DNA of 44,079 nucleotides from the NCBI GenBank assembly GCA_023248215.1, contig JAHFEW010000031.1, positions 1-44,079 of the forward strand. Direction: 5' to 3'. The translations under genes and the position numbers were made by a program. Shown here piece after piece: positions 34,189-41,796 of the stretch (its first letter is position 1; each line of letters opens with the position of its first letter). The notes below the pieces were generated by a model. The model saw nothing but the letters and a program-made list of their open reading frames with translations. It searched no databases and was not told the origin of the DNA. This DNA is from Nitrospira sp. GTDB taxonomy: Bacteria > Nitrospirota > Nitrospiria > Nitrospirales > Nitrospiraceae.

Positions 34189-34204
34189 AGCAGAATCGAT
34201 GCCA
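34189..34204 (-). promoter_or_regulatory. Candidate sigma-54 (-24/-12) promoter
   Basis: The minus strand reads TGGCATCGATTCTGCT, matching the consensus TGGCAC-N5-TTGCW with exactly 10 bases between the GG and GC. It lies 54 bases before ATG34135 and 70-140 bases downstream of the enhancer-like sites at 34271-34327. This geometry fits a sigma-54 promoter of the leftward operon. Confidence 0.65.
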
Positions 34205-34270
34205 GCGCTGCAGAACGAGTGAGATGACGGAAATTCAGTGAGTTAGGTGAGGAGAATGGGAAAGCAGGGA

Positions 34271-34327
34271 TTCACGACATTTCGGGGTTTGCGAAATCTC
34301 ACGAGACAGATCCTGAAATCTCGTGAG
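34271..34327 (-). promoter_or_regulatory. Candidate upstream activating sites for the enhancer-binding protein
   Basis: There are three related 13-base sites: TTCACGACATTTC (34271-34283), GAAATCTCACGAG (34293-34305) and GAAATCTCGTGAG (34315-34327). The last two are 22 bases apart (two helical turns). CTCACGAG and CTCGTGAG form an inverted pair, as do ATTTC and GAAAT of the first two sites. They are probably bound by the product of the gene at 34639. Confidence 0.55.
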
Positions 34328-34401
34328 TGGAGGAGGATGAATCGTGAATCGAGTGGGCAATGACGAGAGGGAGAGGAGCAGTGTCTCGCAATGTATCCCC
34401 A

Positions 34402-34638
34402 CAGGTTGCTGAAAAAGTCCGTCCAGCGAGGCCGCAGTGAGGTCCACGGCGCGAAGAATAATGAGCGCCACGTCTGTGGACGCCGGCGAGGAGGTGAGCC
34501 GGCAGTGTCTGGGAGGCGAAGCGTCTCATTCCTACCCGTCCACCCCGAGCCCGGCCGGGACAGGCTCTTTTCCCACGGCCGTACGTTGAGCCTCCGCGTG
34601 ACGCGAGAACAAAGCTGGCGGGTTTTTTCAGCAACCTG
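34402..34638 (-). repeat. Dispersed inverted-repeat element, long form (copy R3)
   Basis: This is a 237-bp element bounded by CAGGTTGCTGAAAAAGTCCG and the complement of CAGGTTGCTGAAAAAACCCG. It contains the inner module (about 34439-34503) and a GC-rich hairpin region. It ends exactly at the stop codon of the enhancer-binding protein gene (34639-34641) and separates that gene from the upstream sites. Confidence 0.8.
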
Positions 34639-36582
34639 TCAGCGGGGCTTCTGAATATTCAGCGTCTTCATACGTGAGGAAAGGGTGGAGGGATTGAGGC
34701 CGAGCAGCTTCGCCGCGCCCTTTTCGCCGGATACGGTCCAATTGGTCGCGTCGAGCGCGCGCACGATATTGGCCCGTTCCTGAGCTTCGAGTTCCTTCGC
34801 CGTGCGAATCGTATCCGAAGTGATCTCGTTCCGCCGTTCGGGCGCGGGGGCTGACGATGGATCCTCCGGTAGGGCGCGATCCAGGTTCAGCCTGCCGTCG
34901 GTCGCGGTGATGACGGCTCGCTCGATTACATTTTGCAGTTCCCGTACATTGCCGGGCCAACTATACCCCTTCAGTCGTCGCGCGCATTCGGCGGTCAAGG
35001 GGGCGATCGAGCGGCCCATGCCCCGCGCAAACCGCTGGGCGAAGGCCGAGGCCAGGCGAACCACATCATCGCCGCGTTCACGCAGGGGTGGCAGTCGTAG
35101 GGGAAACACGTTTAAGCGGTAGAAAAGATCCTCGCGGAACCGCCCATTCAGGATGGCCTTTGATAAATCGCGGTTCGTCGCGGCCAGCACGCGCACGTTC
35201 ACCTTCTTCGTGTGGGAGCTGCCGACCGGGTCGAACTCGCCTTCCTGTAACACGCGAAGCAGTTTGGCTTGCAAGTCGAGCGGGAGTTCGCCGATCTCGT
35301 CGAGAAAGATGGTGCCCTTGTCGGCCAGCGCAAAGCGGCCTTCGCGTTTCTTGGTCGCGCCGGTGAAAGCCCCCGGTTCATGGCCGAAGAATTCGCTCTT
35401 GATCAAGGTGGCGGGAATCGCCGCACAGTTCACGGTGATCAGCGGCCGCTCGCGCCGGTGGCTCGCCCGGTGGATGGCGCGGGCCACCAACTCCTTTCCT
35501 GTGCCGGTCTCGCCGATGATCAGGACCGTGGCATCCGTCGGGGCGACTTGCGCGATGTCCCGTAAGACCTGTCGCAGCGCCGGGCTCTCGCCGATCAGCG
35601 CGCCGTCGTGATGCAGGGCCTGGAGCTCTTCCCGCAACAACTCCGTTTCTGTGGTGAGCGACTGAATCTTTTGCTCCGCCTCGACTCGGTCGCGTACATT
35701 GCGGAGGATCACCGTCGTAAATGTCCGGTGATGCAACTCGAAGCGCGAGAGTGTGGCCTCGGCGGGAAACGACGACCCTTCGGGACAGCAGGCCGTGAGT
35801 CCGCCGGGAATCCAGAGGGATCGCTGACCTTCTGGAAGGGCGTCGACTTCGGCAATGAGACTGGTCAGGCGAACGGCGTCGTCCGGGTTCACGAACTGCC
35901 GGAAATTCTGCCCCACCATCTTGGCGCTCTGGCAGTGGAAGGCCTTCTCGGTGGCGGGATTTACGCGCGTGATCCGGAGTTGCTCATCCAACTCGATGAT
36001 GGCATCCATCGCGCTGCTGAGGAGGCGGCCCACGGTTTCCTCCCGCTCCCGCACGTCGGCTTCCGCCCGCAGCCGCCTGAGTTCCGCCGCAGCACGCGCA
36101 GCGAAAATCTGAAAAATCGCATAGACCCGCGGTTCTTCCGGAATCGGGCGCCGGTCGATGACGGCCATGTGGCCGAGAATAATTCCATTTGTGTCCTGCA
36201 ACGGCACACCCAAGTAGCTGACCGCGCCGGCCTGCCTGAGTTCTTCCTCGTGGGGATAGATCTCCAGAACGCGGTCGGGAAAGTGGACCAGCCGGGCGGT
36301 ATCGATGACGCGCTCGCAAGGGGTGCCGGCGACATCGACTTCATAATCCTTGACCCATTGCCCGTCCATCCAGAAGGCGAGCGCGCGGAGGCGGCGCTTC
36401 TCAGGGAAGTATTCCGTCACCCAGGCTCCATGGGTGTGTAAGGCATTGGCGAGGTTCTGCACCAGCGCGGCAAAAAACCCGTGGCCTGTTTCCGCTGCGG
36501 TGCCCTGGAGAATTGCGCGCAGGGCGGCATCGGCTTCCAGGCCATGGAGGGGTTGGGCGCTCTCGTCGTGTGGCGAGTACAT
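34639..36582 (-). CDS. Sigma-54-dependent enhancer-binding transcription activator (GAF-PAS-AAA+-HTH)
   Basis: The protein has about 647 residues. Residues about 20-180 form a GAF-like sensor. Residues about 185-310 form a PAS domain (AMDAIIELDEQLRITRVNPA, then LRNVRDRVEAEQKI). The AAA+ domain has Walker A GETGTGKE, the sigma-54 contact loop GAFTGA, Walker B FLDEIGEL and SWPGNVRELQNVIERAV. The Fis-type HTH reads GAAKLLGLNPSTLSSRM. It lacks a receiver domain, so a ligand rather than phosphorylation is likely to control it, as in FhlA or NifA. Its candidate binding sites lie just downstream (34271-34327). ATG36582 is chosen by composition and lacks a strong ribosome site. Confidence 0.9.
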   Translation of the reverse strand: MYSPHDESAQPLHGLEADAALRAILQGTAAETGHGFFAALVQNLANALHTHGAWVTEYFPEKRRLRALAFWMDGQWVKDYEVDVAGTPCERVIDTARLVHFPDRVLEIYPHEEELRQAGAVSYLGVPLQDTNGIILGHMAVIDRRPIPEEPRVYAIFQIFAARAAAELRRLRAEADVREREETVGRLLSSAMDAIIELDEQLRITRVNPATEKAFHCQSAKMVGQNFRQFVNPDDAVRLTSLIAEVDALPEGQRSLWIPGGLTACCPEGSSFPAEATLSRFELHHRTFTTVILRNVRDRVEAEQKIQSLTTETELLREELQALHHDGALIGESPALRQVLRDIAQVAPTDATVLIIGETGTGKELVARAIHRASHRRERPLITVNCAAIPATLIKSEFFGHEPGAFTGATKKREGRFALADKGTIFLDEIGELPLDLQAKLLRVLQEGEFDPVGSSHTKKVNVRVLAATNRDLSKAILNGRFREDLFYRLNVFPLRLPPLRERGDDVVRLASAFAQRFARGMGRSIAPLTAECARRLKGYSWPGNVRELQNVIERAVITATDGRLNLDRALPEDPSSAPAPERRNEITSDTIRTAKELEAQERANIVRALDATNWTVSGEKGAAKLLGLNPSTLSSRMKTLNIQKPR

Positions 36583-36699
36583 GATAGAGAGGAAACAAGT
36601 ATGAGACCCAGGCGGGATCTGGTTCAAGAGCGAAACAGTTACCAACGCCTTACAAGCGCGTTGTGTTACGAGGGCAGCTAAAGATGTCGCTTCATGAGA

Positions 36700-37386
36700 T
36701 TATTTATGGATCACCAGCCGGAGCTCATCGAAATAGGTCACAGCATCCGACTTCGTCCACAGTCCGATCCTACCCTCTTTGAACCTGTCATCACACAGGT
36801 CAAAGACAGGGTGTTGATCATAATAGACCTGCAGGCGGCATCCCTTCGCGACGACATGCAGCCTGTGCCATTTGCCTACTTCAATGATGTGATCCAAGTT
36901 CTGGAGCATGTGCCGCACCCCGTTGACCACGCGATACATACGTACATTCTGCTCCAACGGATTGGCTCGCGCTAAATAGTAGTGCCGGTCATCCGCCGCC
37001 CGCCAGACGATGCCGCCACCCATATCCGCTTTTCCGTCCACAGCAAAGAACGACGTCGTGACATCCATGTCCGACGACTGGGTTCCGTCGATCAAGACCA
37101 ATTTATAGGCATGCTCCGCGCCTTTGTTTTGGAGCTGGGCCAAGACATGGGACGGACTTTTGGCCTTGGTGGTGGCCACGACTTTCCATTCTCCAGCGGG
37201 ACGACCGTCGAATAGGGTGCCGACCTGGAAACCGGCCGGCAGGGAGTTGGGTTGATCCTCATCAAAACTCCAGGATTGAGTGGGCGAGACCTCAGCAGTC
37301 CCGAGCCCAGCGAACATAACGAGGCTTAAGCCTAAGGTAAGAGAGCGGAACCGGACGTGGACGAGCCTCTGTGCGATCGAAAACAT
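36700..37386 (-). CDS. Exported LamG/DUF1080-like protein
   Basis: The 228-residue protein has a signal peptide (SLTLGLSLVMFAGLGTAE) and a concanavalin-like beta sandwich: WSFDEDQPNSLPAGF, a GGIVWRAADDRHYYLARANP segment, and EGRIGLWTKSDAVTYFDEL. This pattern is typical of DUF1080/3-keto-disaccharide-hydrolase-like and LamG domains, which bind or act on sugars. The start ATG37386 overlaps the stop TGA of the upstream gene (TGATG), so translation is coupled to it. Confidence 0.8.
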   Translation of the reverse strand: MFSIAQRLVHVRFRSLTLGLSLVMFAGLGTAEVSPTQSWSFDEDQPNSLPAGFQVGTLFDGRPAGEWKVVATTKAKSPSHVLAQLQNKGAEHAYKLVLIDGTQSSDMDVTTSFFAVDGKADMGGGIVWRAADDRHYYLARANPLEQNVRMYRVVNGVRHMLQNLDHIIEVGKWHRLHVVAKGCRLQVYYDQHPVFDLCDDRFKEGRIGLWTKSDAVTYFDELRLVIHK

Positions 37387-38114
37387 CAATGCCACGTCAC
37401 CTCCTCCCAATAGAGATGCACGAATGTTTCGAAGGGAGGAAAGTTTTGTGTATTCTGTTCTTTCGACCGTACCCATAAATCGATCTCCATCCCTGCCGGG
37501 TCCGTCTCACCGCCGGGAAGGTCCCTCTTCATCGGATACCGGACTTGGTGGGTTCCTGGATCCCGAGAACGCTCCATCACCATAAAATGGGCTGCATAGT
37601 CCTTGTAGAGGACCTGGCCATTCTTCAAGAGATCGGCTCGGCCCCAGCCGGCTAAATACAGCCACGTTTTAGGGTAGAGGGGATCTCCGTTCCCGGAATC
37701 ACCATGCTCATACACGCGGGTCGCGATCCCGCCGCTCTGAAAGGGCTGCGCAGCCATGAATCGATCAAACACAATTCGATAGTGATCTGCCCCTTCCTGA
37801 AATTCCGCGATGACCTGTCCCGTATTGGCTCGTTCGTTGACCTCGATGTCGATTCGGCCGCGACCTTCGTGTAACCGGTTCCCCGCATAGTCCAAATGAT
37901 CCCAGGGTGATTGGTCCTGCATGCTCCCGATGAACGTGGCTCGATTTCCTGAAACCCGGAACTGTCCCGTATAGTTCGGATGTTCCGTCGCCGCAAAAAT
38001 GCGTGTGCCTTCCTCACCCTTCGGTGTCCCGAACTGATAGTCTGCGGATACAGCAACAGCAACGAATAGAGCCGTGAGGAAGACATATCGGGTGATGGAG
38101 GTTGATGGGAGCAT
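37386..38114 (-). CDS. Exported hypothetical protein
   Basis: The 242-residue protein has a signal or anchor (VFLTALFVAVAVSAD) and a beta-rich mature part containing WDHLDYAGN, LYLAGWGRADLLKNG and KDYAAHFMVMERSRD. No catalytic motif is seen. The stop overlaps the next gene's start, which points to a two-gene operon encoding secreted partners. ATG38114 has AGG 8 nt upstream; ATG38129 is an alternative. Confidence 0.7.
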   Translation of the reverse strand: MLPSTSITRYVFLTALFVAVAVSADYQFGTPKGEEGTRIFAATEHPNYTGQFRVSGNRATFIGSMQDQSPWDHLDYAGNRLHEGRGRIDIEVNERANTGQVIAEFQEGADHYRIVFDRFMAAQPFQSGGIATRVYEHGDSGNGDPLYPKTWLYLAGWGRADLLKNGQVLYKDYAAHFMVMERSRDPGTHQVRYPMKRDLPGGETDPAGMEIDLWVRSKEQNTQNFPPFETFVHLYWEEVTWH

Positions 38115-38688
38115 CGTCCGACCTCTCATGTCGGTGAATTGCGAGGTTGTGCTATCCGGCATAAGGTGCTGTGATTTTAGCAGCTTATCTAGTCTTATAG
38201 CGGCCGATCATAAGGTGATCCTTCGCATGGTGACGCAATCGTTCCATACAACGCGATTTCCTTTACCTATTCCTTTGTGCTCACAAAGTTCGATGCTGTG
38301 TCGAGCAGAAACATCGAGTTGTATATTTTGCCCTGTGCACTCGAGAACGTTCTTGACCCCTTGTTGCCCGGCGATTTTTGCGATACCATCCCGCACACCC
38401 ATGATGAGTCTCACCTGTGCAGTCGTCGCCTGCCTCTTGATTGCCGGCTTGTGTCGGCAGGGCGCGCGGCACCCCTCGTCACCATCCTAGCCAGAAACAC
38501 ACCCTGCGCAGATTACCCCGGACGTATGAGCCTGCGGAGTACAGCTGATGGCATAGGGCTGATGGCGGGAGCCAGGGAACTGATAGCTAATGGCGAATGG
38601 CAGGTGGCAGATGGGTGAGGCATCAGGGTGTGGAGTGCGGAACGCCAGGTGACTAAATGCGACGGAGAACAATTGTGATGAGGCGGGC
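38115..38688. other. Intergenic region, low coding signal
   Basis: The 574 bases have a less GC-rich first half. A minus-strand frame at 38208-38414 and a plus frame at 38399-38490 with a lipoprotein-like start (MMSLTCAVVACLLIAGL) are both weak. A degenerate TGATGGC/TAATGGC string occupies about 38540-38620. ATG38678 opens a five-codon ORF whose TGA overlaps the next gene's GTG start. Confidence 0.4.
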
Positions 38689-40245
38689 GTGACCCTCTTG
38701 CCTTGGAAAGCGTTGTTGCGCGACTGGCAGGCCCGCGCCGTGTCGGACGTGGTGGCGCAGAAACGCGCCGACTATCTCGTCACGGCGACGCCTGCCGCAG
38801 GTAAAACACGCTTTGCGCTCCGGATCGCCCATCAATACCTGGCTGATCGGGCGGCCAGTCGGGTGCTCGTGATCTGCCCAACGAACCATCTACGGACGCA
38901 GTGGGCATCAGCGGCCGGGCAGGTGGGTATTCAGCTGGATCCTGCGTTGTCGAATGAGCAGGCTTGCGAGGCGCGCGATTATCACGGCGCAGTGGTGACC
39001 TATCAGCAAGTCTGTTTGGCGCCGGAGGTGTTCCGGCGGGCCTGCCGCAGCCGAAAAACCCTGGTCATTCTCGACGAGTTGCACCACGCCGGCGACGGTA
39101 AGGATTGGGGCAAGGCGCTGCGAGAAGCCTTTGGCGAAGCGGTGTTCCGCCTGGCGCTATCCGGCACACCCTTTCGTTCGGACAACAACCCGATCCCCTA
39201 CGTGCGGTACGAGCAGGGCGAAAGCCAGGCGGATTTCACCTACGGGTATTCGCATTCGATCAAGGACGGGGTGTGCCGGCCGATTCTCTTTCCGAGTTAC
39301 GAGGGCGAGTTGACCTGGTTGTCGGAGGGGCGTGAGCATCGGGCGACGTTTGAAGATGGGTTGACCTTCGAACGCCAGCGGGAGCGGCTCAAGACGGCCC
39401 TGCTCCAGGAGAGTTGGTTGGGGCCGGTGTTAAGCGATGCCCATGCCGAGTTGCAGCGGCTGCGTAAACAGGAGCAGTCGGATGCGGGCGGGCTCATCGT
39501 GACGATGAATCAGGACCATGCACGGCAGGTGGCGGAGCTGGTCACGAAGATCACTGGTACGCGTGCACAGGTGGCGGTGTCCGACGATCCCTCCGCTTCG
39601 AAGACCATCGAGACCTTTGCCCACCATAAGACTCAGCAATGGCTGGTGGCAGTGAATATGGTGAGCGAAGGGGTCGATATTCCGCGCCTCCGCGTCGGCG
39701 TCTATGCGACCAACGTGTTGACGGAGATGTACTTTCGCCAGGTCGTTGGGCGGTTCGTGCGCATGCAGGACAAGGTTCCGAAACCGCAACGGGCTTGGCT
39801 CTACCTGCCCAAGGATGCGACGCTGGTGCATTATGCGAAGCGCATCAAGGTCGAGCGCGATCATGTCCTTGAAGACATCATGCCGGCGGTGCAGCGGACC
39901 CTGTTCGGCACGGCGGCCACCTCGCTGAAGGAATATATTCCGTTGAACGGCGTGGCCAGGCTGGATGCCTTGATCGGCGCGGACGAGGGTGATCCGGCGG
40001 GAGAAGGGACAGGTCAGGCGGAGCCGGCGGAGGCGCTCCACGACCAGAAGGACAAATTGCGGGATAAACATCGGGACCTGGTTGGAGCCGTGGCACGTAA
40101 GACGGGAATGGATCATCGGCACCTCAATGCGGAGTTGATCAAGCGGACGGGAGGACGGGTCGATCAGGCCACGATCCCACAATTGGAGCGGCGGATCGCA
40201 TTGCTGGAAAAGTGGCGGGATTCCGGCTTCGATCGGAAGCGGTGA
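38689..40245 (+). CDS. SF2 DEAD/DEAH-type helicase
   Basis: The 518-residue protein has Walker A TPAAGKTRFALRIA near residue 35, motif II VILDELHHAG, motif III ALSGTPFRSD, and motif VI QVVGRFVRM. The second RecA domain contains VNMVSEGVDIPRLRVGVYAT. It resembles the COG1061 helicases found in phages and restriction-type loci more than housekeeping helicases. The last 90 residues are charged and helical. The start is GTG38689 with GATGAGG upstream. No nuclease or methylase is adjacent, so a defence role is speculative. Confidence 0.88.
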   Translation: MTLLPWKALLRDWQARAVSDVVAQKRADYLVTATPAAGKTRFALRIAHQYLADRAASRVLVICPTNHLRTQWASAAGQVGIQLDPALSNEQACEARDYHGAVVTYQQVCLAPEVFRRACRSRKTLVILDELHHAGDGKDWGKALREAFGEAVFRLALSGTPFRSDNNPIPYVRYEQGESQADFTYGYSHSIKDGVCRPILFPSYEGELTWLSEGREHRATFEDGLTFERQRERLKTALLQESWLGPVLSDAHAELQRLRKQEQSDAGGLIVTMNQDHARQVAELVTKITGTRAQVAVSDDPSASKTIETFAHHKTQQWLVAVNMVSEGVDIPRLRVGVYATNVLTEMYFRQVVGRFVRMQDKVPKPQRAWLYLPKDATLVHYAKRIKVERDHVLEDIMPAVQRTLFGTAATSLKEYIPLNGVARLDALIGADEGDPAGEGTGQAEPAEALHDQKDKLRDKHRDLVGAVARKTGMDHRHLNAELIKRTGGRVDQATIPQLERRIALLEKWRDSGFDRKR

Positions 40246-40329
40246 GCATCGCGAGTATGGTACTCATGGCGTCGCCCGGGCAGCGGGCGCGTGGTTTAAT
40301 AGCGTACTGATTATGAGAGGAAGGTAATA

Positions 40330-40884
40330 ATGGCTGGAAGCAAAGTGAAGCGCCGAACGCGCGTAGCTCTGAAGAAGATCACGAAGAAGGCTGTGAAGAC
40401 AGCCGCGATGAAGAAAGCGGGTCCGGTGCGCCGGTCAAAAACGACTCGCGCCAAACGGCCATCGGTCGCGGTGGTGGTGCTATCCGGATCCACTCCCCTT
40501 CGCCGCAACAAGGCGGCTGAGTTGGTGGTGGAGGAGCTGCAACTGGATTTGGTGAAAGTGAATCTCTCTTCAGTGGTGAGCCGGTTCGCTGGCGAAACCG
40601 AGAAGAATATCAACCGGGTCTTTGATGAGGCTGAACGCAACGGGTCGATCCTGTTCTTTGATGAGGCGGATGCGCTGTTCGGCAAACACCATTCGGGCAA
40701 GGGCGGCACGGGTCACTATGCCGATGCTGGGGCAGCCCATCTGTTGCAACGTATTGAGGCCCACAAGGGATTGGTCATTCTGACGACCAATGGGGAAAGC
40801 AAGATCGATCAGGCGCTATCTCGGCAAGCACAGGTGTCCGTGATGGTGGGCATCAAGAAGAAACGACGGAAGAAAACTGCCTGA
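40330..40884 (+). CDS. AAA+-like protein lacking a P-loop, with basic tails (paralogue 2)
   Basis: This 184-residue paralogue of the protein at 16586 is about half identical over the core by eye. The Lys/Arg-rich head (residues 5-44) and the last 10 residues (KKKRRKKTA) are strongly basic. The P-loop position reads GSTPLRRNKAAE (53-64). Walker B ILFFDEADALFGK (107-119) and sensor-1 TTN (152-154) are kept. The arginine-finger segment is SRQAQ. It is likely non-hydrolysing and perhaps nucleic-acid-associated. AGAGGAAGGTAATA precedes the ATG. Repeat R4 begins 40 bases after the stop. Confidence 0.8.
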   Translation: MAGSKVKRRTRVALKKITKKAVKTAAMKKAGPVRRSKTTRAKRPSVAVVVLSGSTPLRRNKAAELVVEELQLDLVKVNLSSVVSRFAGETEKNINRVFDEAERNGSILFFDEADALFGKHHSGKGGTGHYADAGAAHLLQRIEAHKGLVILTTNGESKIDQALSRQAQVSVMVGIKKKRRKKTA

Positions 40885-40924
40885 CGAGTAGGCCGCTCGG
40901 AGGGCCGTTCGAAAAGCCGTTACA

Positions 40925-41207
40925 CAGGATGATCAAAAAGGCTGCTTTCTTACCCGCCCAACCCTCGGCGCGCCCAGACGCGCCTTGTCCCAGGCAAGGC
41001 CGCAGCGAGGTCCACGGCGCGAAGAATAATGAGCGCCACGTCTGTGGACGCCGGCGAGACGGTGAGCCGGCAGTGTCTTGGAGGCGAAGCCACATCATTC
41101 TTACCCACCCACCCCGAGCCTGCCAAGACAGGCTCCTTTCCCGTGGGCTGTACGTTGAGTCTCGGAGCGATGCGAGAACGATGCTGGCAGACTTTTTCAG
41201 CATCCTG
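40925..41207 (+). repeat. Dispersed inverted-repeat element, long form (copy R4)
   Basis: The 283-bp element begins CAGGATGATCAAAAAGGC and ends with the complement of CAGGATGCTGAAAAAGTC. Its interior (41007-41160) matches R3 nearly base for base, including the module and CCGAGCCTGCCAAGACAGGC-like hairpin. It reaches to 7 bases from the stop of the zinc-binding microprotein gene. Confidence 0.85.
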
Positions 41208-41214
41208 GTAGGGG

Positions 41215-41385
41215 CTATTCCGTCTCTTCGCTGGCTTCAAGGCACTTGGTGCATTGTTCCAGGTCAGGGACGCCATGGGCACTACAGAAATGCCGGTGGC
41301 ACAGGCCGCACAGCATAAAGGTCATCTTGATTCGATCCTCTGCTTCGCAGCAGTAGCAATTCTTCGCGGTTCTTGCCTTCGGCAT
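41215..41385 (-). CDS. Small zinc-binding protein
   Basis: The 56-residue protein has eight cysteines and two histidines in a cross-brace-like order: CYCC near the N-terminus, CGLCHRHFCSAH in the middle, and CTKC near the C-terminus. It is likely a two-zinc structural protein that binds protein or nucleic acid. AGGAGAAGGACC before ATG41385 gives a good ribosome site, and the longer frame upstream is not used. The family is not recognised (AN1-like or zf-like knuckle). Confidence 0.75.
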   Translation of the reverse strand: MPKARTAKNCYCCEAEDRIKMTFMLCGLCHRHFCSAHGVPDLEQCTKCLEASEETE

Positions 41386-41796
41386 GGTCCTTCTCCTCGA
41401 AATGTTCGTCGGTTCAACTGAGTGGCGCCGGGTGACAGAGCGGGCCAACCATCGTCTCTGTGCGCCCCCCGCCCCGAGACCCGTCATGACGGTCGCCGCA
41501 GGGCGAGAGGCCATCCTGGTCACTTCCTCGTGGCCTCCGCCATCCTATGCCGGCAACCAGTAGGACAGCAGACAGGAGGTCAATTCATGAAAGAGGTCAG
41601 GCAAGGCACCTAGGCTGAGTTAGCCTAAGGCGCTAAAGACAGCAAGAGGTGTGGTCGTCTTACGTTCCATACATCACGAGTCCAGGATGACCCTTTGTGG
41701 AATATCGACTCGTTATAACACACTTGGATGAACATCGGGGCGGGCCTGGCCTGAGCACTGCTGCGCTCCTAGTACAGTGGCGTGGTCGTCTGTCCG
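41386..41796. other. Intergenic region with a micro-ORF and hairpin
   Basis: ACAGGAGGTCAATTC precedes ATG41587, which opens only eight codons (stop TAG 41611-41613). The stop begins a hairpin TAGGCT/AGCCTA (41611-41627). A leader peptide is possible but no gene follows on this strand. Nothing else is seen in these 411 bases. Confidence 0.35.

Noticed and set aside
35608-36441. 277-codon plus-strand frame opposite the sigma-54 activator
   Set aside because: The opposite frame encodes GAF and PAS domains continuous with the AAA+ domain.
38689-40245. Anti-phage or restriction locus around the SF2 helicase
   Set aside because: The helicase type occurs in such loci, but no nuclease, methylase or specificity gene is adjacent. 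The neighbours are a pseudo-AAA protein and exported proteins.
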